Shown in pieces: positions 1 to 5,841 of a stretch of DNA of 6,503 nt (position 1 is the first letter of the stretch; every line of letters begins with the position of its first letter). Under the pieces are notes generated by a model, which was not told the origin of the DNA, made no database searches, and saw only the letters and a program-made list of their open reading frames with translations. Where the stretch lies: assembly GCA_019313725.1 (NCBI GenBank), contig JAFDAT010000200.1:1-6503 (forward strand), given 5' to 3'. Made by a program: the position numbers and the translations under genes. This DNA comes from Deltaproteobacteria bacterium (GTDB taxonomy: Bacteria > Desulfobacterota > Desulfobacteria > Desulfobacterales > B30-G6).

Positions 1-13
1 TTAAATATAACAC

Positions 14-43
14 TTGACAACACATACAAACAGATCGTATGGG
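14..43 (+). promoter_or_regulatory. Possible sigma70-type promoter upstream of the DeoR-family gene
   Basis: A perfect TTGACA -35 hexamer lies at 14-19. With an 18-base spacer the best -10 candidate is TATGGG at 38-43, which matches the consensus at only three positions, so the pair is uneven. It would give a leader of about 45-50 bases before the start codon at 97. The -35 box is clear; the -10 box is inference. Confidence 0.35.
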
Positions 44-79
44 TAAAAAGCTGAACGCCCCAACGGCTATGCGAAGTAA

Positions 80-89
80 AAGGAGGTGA
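80..89 (+). promoter_or_regulatory. Strong Shine-Dalgarno of the DeoR-family gene
   Basis: AAGGAGGTGA is a full-length match to the anti-Shine-Dalgarno of 16S rRNA, seven bases before the ATG at 97. It selects that ATG over the in-frame ATG at 106. Confidence 0.85.
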
Positions 90-96
90 ATCCTGC

Positions 97-879
97 ATGG
101 GATCAATGCTGCCCGCTGAACGAAGACAACAGATACTGGCAATTATTGCCAGGGAACTCACTATCCGGGTGTCGAACTTGAGTGAGATGCTCGGTGTCTC
201 AGAGATGACCATCCGTCGTGATCTGGATCTTCTTGCTGAGCGGGGTCTAACCGAGCGCACCCATGGCGGTGCTGTTTTCAGCAAAAGACGAACGCCCGGC
301 AAATTTCAGTATCAAAGCAGTGTGCAGACCAACCCTGAAGAACGGGTGAAAATCGCGCGGGCAGCGGCGGCCCTGATAGAACCTCACGACATGGTCTACC
401 TTGGTGAAGGCGCATCTACAGCAGCGTTGGTACACTTCATTGATCCTGAGATGCCCTTCACCATATTTACCAACAATCTTGGCGCCGTACCCCAGATCCA
501 GGGCAAAGCTGCCGAACTGATCATCCTTGGAGGAGCGTATGCTCCCGAGACGCATGCACTTGCCGGCCCGATCACCATGGAACAGATACGACAGATCAAT
601 GCGACCAAAGTATTTTTAGGGGTTGACGGCCTGAGTCTGAGCTCGGGCCTGACAACACCGAATCTGGATATCGCCGTCATTGAACGCAGTATGATTCAGT
701 ATACCCGTGGAAAGGTCGTTGCCATGGCGGACCACAGTAAGTTCGGCCTGGTTGCCGAAGTGGTTGTGGCCCCGATCAATCAGATCGATATCCTCATAAC
801 CGATCGAAAAATTCCAGGAGGGTTTCAAAAGGACCTTAAACAGATGGGCGTGAAAGTTATCGTGGCCAATATAAACTAG
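97..879 (+). CDS. DeoR/GlpR-family transcriptional regulator
   Basis: A 260-residue cytoplasmic DNA-binding repressor-type protein, the normal length for the DeoR family. The N-terminal winged helix-turn-helix covers about residues 5-60: the stretch SEMLGVSEMTIRRDLDLL at 29-46 is the typical recognition-helix region, followed by the family's THGGAV signature at 55-60. The DeoR C-terminal sensor domain covers about 80-240, with YLGEGAST (101-108), TNN (125-127), LGGAY (144-148) and GVDGLS...GLTTPN (175-189). DeoR proteins usually sense phosphorylated sugars or related metabolites; the effector here is unknown. It lies 41 bases upstream of mttB on the same strand, so it probably shares a transcript with mttB and may control the methylamine genes (inference). 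The stop codon is TAG, which is notable beside a UAG-decoding gene. The family assignment is firm; the regulon is not. Confidence 0.93.
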   Translation: MGSMLPAERRQQILAIIARELTIRVSNLSEMLGVSEMTIRRDLDLLAERGLTERTHGGAVFSKRRTPGKFQYQSSVQTNPEERVKIARAAAALIEPHDMVYLGEGASTAALVHFIDPEMPFTIFTNNLGAVPQIQGKAAELIILGGAYAPETHALAGPITMEQIRQINATKVFLGVDGLSLSSGLTTPNLDIAVIERSMIQYTRGKVVAMADHSKFGLVAEVVVAPINQIDILITDRKIPGGFQKDLKQMGVKVIVANIN

Positions 880-906
880 CGGAATTCAATCTTAATTTCA
901 TACCAG

Positions 907-914
907 AAAGGTGG
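907..914 (+). promoter_or_regulatory. Shine-Dalgarno of mttB
   Basis: AAAGGTGG sits six bases before the ATG at 921 and supports that start. The out-of-frame ATG at 916 is too close to it to be used. Confidence 0.65.
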
Positions 915-920
915 CATGCC

Positions 921-2396
921 ATGGCAATCAGAGGGATACACCCCGGTCTCAATCAAACGGCCGGGATAGGGTTGAAAATGTTTTCAGATGATGAACTGGA
1001 AAAGATTCATCTGGCAACCCTGGACGTTCTTTGGAACGTGGGGGTCAAGGTCGAAAGCCCGCAGGCTGTTCAAATTTTCGACGGCAGTGGTTGCACGTTC
1101 AATAAACACTCGGGTATCGTAAAAATTCCGGCCCACCTGGTTGAAGATGCCATCCGGTCCTGTCCGCCGACTTTCAGAGCCTGCGGCCGGGATGCCTCCA
1201 AAGACTTTGTGTGTGAAAGGGATCGGGTGGGGTTTGTCAATTTTGGGGAAGCACCGCGCATGATCGACCCAGAAACACGGACATTGAGAAAACCAAAGCG
1301 CAAGGATGTGGACCAGGCTACCCGGTTTTTAGATGCCCTGGATCAGATCTCCGTGTTTGAGCGTCCCCTGACCCCTAGCGACATGAACCAGAACATCGCC
1401 TGCCTGTATAACATAAAATCTTTTTTCGAGAACTGCACCAAGCATGGATATATTGGCATCAATTCGGTGGAAAATCTGCGAACCTGCTACGAAATGGCCA
1501 AGACAGTAGCCGGCGGTGCGGATAAATTCAGGGAAAGACCGATCTTTTCGACTACCTGCGATCCCATCAGTCCGTTGCTGCACTCCCAGGAAGCCTGCGA
1601 CATTTTGATCGAGTCCTGCAACCTGGGCATCCCCCTGAAGATCAACGCCATGGGGCTGGCCGGCGGTACTACCTGTGTCAACCTGGCCGGCACACTCGTG
1701 ACCCACAATGCCGAGATCCTGAGCATGATGGTTCTGGGGCAGCTGGTCAAAAAAGGCCATCCCATGGTGTATGGCACTTCCACGGCGATCATGGATTTGA
1801 AAACAGCCCTGGCCAGCATCGGTTGTCCGGAACTGGGGCTGTTCAGTGCGGCCATCGCCAAGCTTGCTCAATTCTACCAGATGCCGACATGGGTTGCCGG
1901 CGGGTAGGTGGACAGCAAAATGCCCGATGCCCAGGCAGCCCATGAGTTTACCTTGACCGCCATTTTACCCGCGTTGGCAGGTGCCAACATGATTTATGGC
2001 GTAGGGATGCTGGACAGCGGAATGACCTGGGATTACGCGCAGGCCGTCATGCAAAACGAAATGGTCAGCATGATCGTAAAGGCTATCGAGGGCATATCCC
2101 TGAATGACGAGCTTTTGGCCCTGGATATCATCGAGTCTGTGGCGCCGGGCGGGGAATACATTACCCATGCGCACACATATGAGAATATGAAACAACAGTC
2201 TCAGGTCGATCTGTTCGATCGCAACACCCGGGAAGCCTGGGAGGCCGGAGGTTCAAACGACATTGTCGACAAGTCCTATGAAAAGGCGCTCTATATTCTG
2301 AAAAATTATAAGCCCGATCCATTGCCCGATGACATTCTAACCTTGCTGAACGAACAATTTAACGAAGCGGAAATCAGGGCAGAGAAGCAGGCATAA
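921..2396 (+). CDS. mttB: Trimethylamine methyltransferase MttB with pyrrolysine at residue 329
   Basis: MttB transfers a methyl group from trimethylamine to the cobalt of a cognate corrinoid protein (MttC, not in this window), leaving dimethylamine. Two abutting ORFs lie in one frame: 328 codons to the TAG at 1905-1907, then 162 codons from GTG 1908 to the TAA at 2394-2396. Read through, they give 491 residues, close to the roughly 495 usual for MttB, with the UAG about two thirds along as in archaeal MttB. The flanks TWVAGG (323-328) and VDSKMPDAQAAHE (330-342) form one continuous conserved segment, and no Shine-Dalgarno precedes GTG 1908. Other family-like stretches are INAMGLAGGTT (241-251) and VESVAPGGEYITHAHT in the second half. 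Pyl-lacking relatives such as MtgB use glycine betaine, so the substrate is inferred from the UAG. The protein is cytoplasmic. The alternative, a frame broken by a nonsense mutation, is unlikely given the codon's position. Confidence 0.93.
1905..1907 (+). other. In-frame UAG codon, predicted to be read as pyrrolysine
   Basis: TAG is the only interruption of a 491-residue MttB frame, directly between GG and VDSK. In MttB the pyrrolysine imine is proposed to bind and orient the methylamine in the active-site barrel. I saw no strong stem-loop just downstream by eye; in known systems tRNA-Pyl suppression does not strictly need one. Decoding requires pylT and pylS plus pylBCD elsewhere in the genome, none of which is visible here. 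Confidence 0.9.
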
Positions 2397-2552
2397 ATTT
2401 TCATGCCCATTCGCGCAAAAGGAAGCAGGGAACATGTGTTTTTCTTGAAATGTCATAGATAGCGCACATCGGCCTTGAACATTTGGATTACAGACTGAGG
2501 CCTGTTTCTAATGAACATTACTGCAAGATTTGAAAATCGCAAGGAGAACGAA
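2397..2552 (+). other. Gap between mttB and the flavoprotein gene
   Basis: There is no gene and no clear terminator in these 156 bases. GGCCT (2471-2475) and AGGCC (2498-2502) form only a weak 5-base inverted repeat. TTGGAT (2483-2488) and TCTAAT (2507-2512) with an 18-base spacer are a poor promoter candidate. Readthrough from mttB is possible, but the gap is long enough to hold a separate promoter or processing site. Confidence 0.4.
2541..2546 (+). promoter_or_regulatory. Shine-Dalgarno that fixes the flavoprotein start
   Basis: AAGGAG lies six bases before ATG 2553. The longer in-frame start at 2511 has no such site and adds 14 residues before the nucleotide-binding strand, so 2553 is preferred. 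Confidence 0.75.
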
Positions 2553-4985
2553 ATGCAAAACCAAGCACGCGTGGTTGTCATCGGGGGGGGGATTTTTGGT
2601 GCAAGTGTCGCCTATCATCTAACCAAAATGGGCTGTGACGAGGTGGTTTTACTCGACAAAGGGGAGTTGACCAGCGGGACAACATTTCATTCCGTGGGTT
2701 TGGTGTCCCAATTCAGGACCTCTCCCTCACTGATGAAACTCATGAATTATTCCATCGGCCTGTTCAATGACCTGAAACTGGAAACTGGCGATTCACTGGG
2801 ATGGCACACCGTGGGCAGTCTCAGGCTTGCATCTAGTAAGGAGCGTCTGAAGGCGCTTCACCGGGAGGTCGGCAGGGCAAAGGCTATCGGCATCAGTGCG
2901 GAGATCATCACTCCCGAAGCAGCCATGGAAATCGTACCGTTTCTTTCCGCAGAGGATCTCTATGGGGCGGTCTATGTTCCAGATGACGGGCACATCGACC
3001 CCAGCAGTATTACCTACGAGCTGGCCAGGCAGGCAAAAAAACTGGGTGCCGAAATCTGTACCGGGGTCAGGGTTACAGATATCGAAGTCGATAAAGCCGG
3101 TGAAATCAAGCGGGTGGTCACCGACCACGGTGATATCGTGACCGGGTGTGTTGTAAACGCAGCCGGCGAATGGGCACCGCGCATAGGAGCGATGGTCGGG
3201 GTTAACATCCCCATGGTCCCGCTGATGCATCAATACCTGACGACCAAGCCGATTCCGGGCCATGAACTGCCCAGATCCACTCCGGTCGTGAGGGACCCGG
3301 ACAACCTGTTCTACTGCCGGGAAGACGTGGGTTCATTTCTCATCGGGGCCTTTGAAACCAACCCCAAGGCGTGGTCTGTGGAAGGGGTTCCCTGGGCGTT
3401 CACGCAGGAGCTGCTCACATCGGAATGGGAACTGTTCGAACCGGTGCTGGAAAATGCCATGCGTCGGATTCCGCTGCTGGCCGATGCCGAGGCCATAGAA
3501 TTGGTCAACGGACCCGATGCATTTACACCCGACGGCCACTATGCATTGGGACCTGTACCTGGTTTGAAGGAATTTTACGTGGCTGCCGGCGGCTCCATCA
3601 ACGGGATCGCCGGGGCCGGTGGTGTTGGCAAGGTGATAGCAGAGTGGATTCTGGAAGGAAAACCTTCCATAGATACACATGAGATGAATATCAGGCGTTT
3701 CGGACCCCATCTGAAGAACCTGGAATATCTGACCGAACACTGCCGGGAGGTGTATCGCTATTACTATCATCATCGGTTTCCCAATGACGAGAATGAGTGG
3801 GGACGGCCGCTGCGGACCAGTCCTTTTTTTGAGCGCCTGAAACAAAAGGGTGCCGTATTCGGCGAGAAAAACGGCTGGGAGCGGGTAAACTATTTTGACC
3901 CGCAAAACCCGTGGCGCCGGGCAGGGGCGGACCAGAAGGCCTGGGGGTGGGAACGACCCCCTTATTATGATCGGGTCGGTGAGGAAGTAAAGGCCGTCCA
4001 GGCGTCTGCAGGCCTGATAGATATGACTTCCTTCGGTAAAATTGATGTGACTGGTACCGATGCCGTGTTCTTTCTGCAGAGAATGGCGGCCGGAAATATT
4101 GATAAACCGGTAGGCAGCATAGTCTACACCCAGTTTCTAAATGAAGACGGCGGTATTGAAAGTGACGTCACCGTGGCCCGACTGGAGGAAAACACTTTCA
4201 GGATTATTTCGGGAACATCGTTTGTCTCTAATGACCTGGGGTGGCTGGAGATGCACAAGGACAAACAAATGGATGTGATCATCTCAGATGTTACCGAGTC
4301 CCTGGGCTGCCTTAGCCTATGCGGGCCGCAATCCCGCAATGTACTATCCGCTGTTACCGGTTCAGATGTCTCGCATGAGGCTTTTGCTTACATGACGGGG
4401 CAATTCATCGATATCAGCGGGTGCCGGGTATGGGCCCAACGGATCAGTTATACCGGTGAGCTGGGCTGGGAGCTCTACATGCCCGTTGAGGATGGACTGG
4501 CCGTGTGGGATGCATTGACTGCGGCCGGCGAGCCCCGGGGACTTCGACCTACAGGTTACAAGGCACTGGATGTGCTGCGTATGGAAAAAGGCTTTTTATA
4601 CTGGAGTGGAGACATTACGCCTGACGACAATCCGTTTGAGGCGGGTCTGGGATTCGCACTGGACCTTGAGAAGGGAGACTTTATCGGCAAAGGGGCACTT
4701 CTGCAAATGCGTGAAAAAGGATTTTCCCGAACCTTATGTGCTTTGACAATGAATGCCAAAGAAAACCTGCATGGCGGAGAGTCGATATTCATTGGTGATA
4801 AGGTTGTTGACCGGGTACGGTCGGCCAATCATTGCTTTACACTACAGAAAGATGTCGGTTTTGCATATCTGCCCAGGGATATGGCTATACCCGGTACAAA
4901 ACTGGATGTTGAAGTGTTCGGCGAGCGGATTCAAGCGCGTGTTGAATCCTTGCCGCTGGTCAAGCCCAAAGGCAGAAATGCTTAA
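2553..4985 (+). CDS. Dimethylglycine/sarcosine dehydrogenase-like FAD and tetrahydrofolate fusion protein
   Basis: An 810-residue soluble flavoprotein expected to oxidise an N-methyl group of dimethylglycine, sarcosine or a related methylated amine and pass the one-carbon unit to tetrahydrofolate. Domains in order: FAD-dependent oxidoreductase (about 6-365) with the Rossmann motif VVVIGGGIFGAS (7-18); a short FAO_M-type linker domain (about 370-425); GcvT-like folate domain (about 435-700); GcvT C-terminal barrel (about 720-800). LTSGTTFHSVGL (39-50) matches the segment in which mitochondrial dimethylglycine dehydrogenase links FAD covalently to histidine, here His46. DGHIDP (about 145-150) and VNAAGEWA (about 201-208) are also family-typical. 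In the GcvT part, Asp538 in NEDGGIESD aligns with the catalytic Asp of glycine-cleavage T-protein, and YTGELGWELY (about 633-642) is characteristic. Electrons probably go to electron-transferring flavoprotein (family knowledge). The exact substrate is undecided; its position after mttB points to methylated-amine breakdown. Confidence 0.88.
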   Translation: MQNQARVVVIGGGIFGASVAYHLTKMGCDEVVLLDKGELTSGTTFHSVGLVSQFRTSPSLMKLMNYSIGLFNDLKLETGDSLGWHTVGSLRLASSKERLKALHREVGRAKAIGISAEIITPEAAMEIVPFLSAEDLYGAVYVPDDGHIDPSSITYELARQAKKLGAEICTGVRVTDIEVDKAGEIKRVVTDHGDIVTGCVVNAAGEWAPRIGAMVGVNIPMVPLMHQYLTTKPIPGHELPRSTPVVRDPDNLFYCREDVGSFLIGAFETNPKAWSVEGVPWAFTQELLTSEWELFEPVLENAMRRIPLLADAEAIELVNGPDAFTPDGHYALGPVPGLKEFYVAAGGSINGIAGAGGVGKVIAEWILEGKPSIDTHEMNIRRFGPHLKNLEYLTEHCREVYRYYYHHRFPNDENEWGRPLRTSPFFERLKQKGAVFGEKNGWERVNYFDPQNPWRRAGADQKAWGWERPPYYDRVGEEVKAVQASAGLIDMTSFGKIDVTGTDAVFFLQRMAAGNIDKPVGSIVYTQFLNEDGGIESDVTVARLEENTFRIISGTSFVSNDLGWLEMHKDKQMDVIISDVTESLGCLSLCGPQSRNVLSAVTGSDVSHEAFAYMTGQFIDISGCRVWAQRISYTGELGWELYMPVEDGLAVWDALTAAGEPRGLRPTGYKALDVLRMEKGFLYWSGDITPDDNPFEAGLGFALDLEKGDFIGKGALLQMREKGFSRTLCALTMNAKENLHGGESIFIGDKVVDRVRSANHCFTLQKDVGFAYLPRDMAIPGTKLDVEVFGERIQARVESLPLVKPKGRNA

Positions 4986-5043
4986 ACCCCAGCGATGCCA
5001 TAACTGGAGGGCTTCAATCATTGCCTGTAGGTTTCGCCGATGA

Positions 5044-5265
5044 TCAAATGAAATGGTCTTGGCTGCTGACAACCCTGGAAAGATCTTTCCAATCGATTTG
5101 CCAGCTGGGAACCTGGTAGTCAAAAATATTTTTCACGACCCTGTTCGTCCTGGTACCGCCCAGGAATTCTGCGGGGAGAACACCCGAGTATGCGTCTCTC
5201 CAGCTTTGAATATGAACGGCGGCAATTTCCGAAAAGTCCGCTTCTGTAGCATGTCGTATTCTCAC
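5044..5265 (-). pseudogene. Truncated GNAT-family N-acetyltransferase remnant
   Basis: The reverse-strand frame opens with GTG at 5265-5263 and runs for 73 codons. Its first 37 or so residues, MRIRHATEADFSEIAAV followed by HIQSWRDAYSGVLPAEFLGG, are a textbook GNAT N-terminus of the SWRxAYxGxLPxxFL type. After that the similarity stops: the rest has no acetyl-CoA-binding Q/RxxGxG/A motif, and a TGA ends the frame. Intact members have about 150-180 residues, so the catalytic half is missing, and the 3' end of the flavoprotein gene lies only 58 bases beyond. AAGG about five bases before the GTG could be the old ribosome-binding site. A deletion relic is more likely than a functional small protein. 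Its orientation converges with the flavoprotein gene. Confidence 0.6.
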
Positions 5266-5493
5266 GGCCTTAAAAGCTCTCTTTTATATGTTGTTTATGC
5301 CGCATAAATTCCAAAGCTGCTTTCAGATACGCCTTAATATGATTAAATGCGGTTGCCTGTTTTGTTGCGCTCGGTTTGGCATGAAAATTTCAGGAGAATA
5401 TTGATGAATTTTGTACCTCTATAAGCCGTGGAAATCAAGGCAAAGTTCACATCGGGTAGCGCATATACCATGGCGTTGAAAATATCATTTTTA
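5266..5493. other. Intergenic stretch with no convincing gene
   Basis: It holds a short perfect inverted repeat, TTTATG-CCG-CATAAA (5294-5308), just upstream of the GNAT relic, possibly an old operator. It also holds a good AGGAGA site (5392-5397) in front of an ATG (5404) that leads to only six codons. That ATG is internal to a 25-codon frame starting at 5347. From GTG 5428 a frame of 23 codons runs to TAG 5497. None of these can be tied to a known protein, and the segment probably consists of decayed sequence. Confidence 0.4.
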
Positions 5494-5529
5494 CAATAGA
5501 TACCCCAGGCTTGCCCGGGGTATCTATTG
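5494..5529. repeat. Long near-perfect hairpin
   Basis: CAATAGATACCCC (5494-5506) is perfectly complementary to GGGGTATCTATTG (5517-5529). An A/C mismatch follows and then GGC/GCC extends the stem around a TT tip. Thirteen uninterrupted pairs make this the strongest inverted repeat in the window. No T-tract follows, so it is not a standard intrinsic terminator; a REP-like or MITE-like palindrome is possible. Confidence 0.75.
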
Positions 5530-5545
5530 CGGTGCAGCCGCGCCC

Positions 5546-5571
5546 CATTAAGTCGCCCCGACGATTTAATG
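5546..5571. repeat. Ten-base-pair inverted repeat
   Basis: CATTAAGTCG (5546-5555) pairs with CGATTTAATG (5562-5571) with one G-U wobble and a CCCCGA loop. TTTT follows at 5572-5575, so weak termination on the plus strand is conceivable. Confidence 0.6.
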
Positions 5572-5613
5572 TTTTATGTTGATTTGGATGCCAAATGTGC
5601 TAAATGAGCAATA

Positions 5614-5634
5614 AAAAAATGCTGCGCATTTTTT
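5614..5634. terminator. A/T-flanked hairpin, terminator-like in both directions
   Basis: AAAAAATGC (5614-5622) is perfectly complementary to GCATTTTTT (5626-5634) around a TGC loop. The arms end in runs of A or T, which is the layout of a bidirectional intrinsic terminator, although the GC core is only two pairs. Confidence 0.45.
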
Positions 5635-5642
5635 ACTGGCAT

Positions 5643-5664
5643 GCGGCTTCGCCGCTATTTTTTT
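5643..5664 (+). terminator. Intrinsic terminator candidate upstream of carA
   Basis: GCGGC (5643-5647) pairs with GCCGC (5651-5655) around a TTC loop. After two bases there is a run of seven T (5658-5664). This is a classic rho-independent layout on the plus strand. It would stop transcripts entering from the left and isolate carA from the upstream module. Confidence 0.6.
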
Positions 5665-5841
5665 CGCCTTTCCTAAGGCATCGATTGTAATTTCTTATTG
5701 TTCATCGTATGAATTTAAACCGATGGCGGATCGAGCATAAAGATGTGCTGCAACGGTGTGTCCTTTGTACTTTTGCGGTTGAATCCGTCTTGACCTGAAA
5801 TGTTCAGTTCAGACTTAAATATGGATTACTGAGATAGATAA
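5665..5841 (+). promoter_or_regulatory. carA leader with a possible promoter
   Basis: Downstream of the terminator candidate there is a small hairpin, GCCTT-TCCT-AAGGC (5666-5679). A possible -35 box, TTGACC, lies at 5790-5795; the -10 is unclear, with ACTTAA at 5813-5818 (17-base spacer) or TTAAAT at 5815-5820 (19-base spacer). An inverted repeat, CTGAA-ATG-TTCAG, at 5795-5807 overlaps the spacer and could be an operator. GAGAT at 5831-5835 is a weak ribosome-binding site, six bases before the carA ATG. Confidence 0.35.

Noticed and set aside
35..75. Imperfect inverted repeat TCGTATGGGT / GGCTATGCGA as an operator for the DeoR-type regulator
   Set aside because: Only six of ten positions match, and its spacing is too wide for a confident call.
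1329..1943. 204-residue reverse-strand ORF inside mttB
   Set aside because: It is a shadow frame of a well-supported gene with no recognisable domain.
1908..2396. A separate 162-residue protein starting at GTG 1908
   Set aside because: It has no ribosome-binding site, begins directly after the in-frame TAG, and is exactly the missing C-terminal third of MttB.
2511..2552. Longer N-terminus of the flavoprotein starting at ATG 2511
   Set aside because: There is no Shine-Dalgarno before 2511, while ATG 2553 has AAGGAG at good spacing and the FAD-binding strand begins right after it.
3333..3905. 190-residue reverse-strand ORF inside the flavoprotein gene
   Set aside because: It is a shadow of the conserved oxidoreductase frame and lacks family features.
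4986..5043. Terminator directly after the flavoprotein gene
   Set aside because: No stem followed by a T-run is visible in this short gap.
4842..5123. Reverse-strand 93-residue frame overlapping the end of the flavoprotein gene
   Set aside because: More than half is antisense to the conserved GcvT C-terminal domain, and the remainder is not recognisable as the missing GNAT half.
5053..5307. 84-residue plus-strand ORF
   Set aside because: It is antisense to the recognisable GNAT N-terminus, and its own sequence is unlike any family I know.
5347..5424. Small ORF of 25 codons with an internal ATG 5404 behind AGGAGA
   Set aside because: It is too short, has no identifiable product or regulated gene directly downstream, and is within chance expectation.
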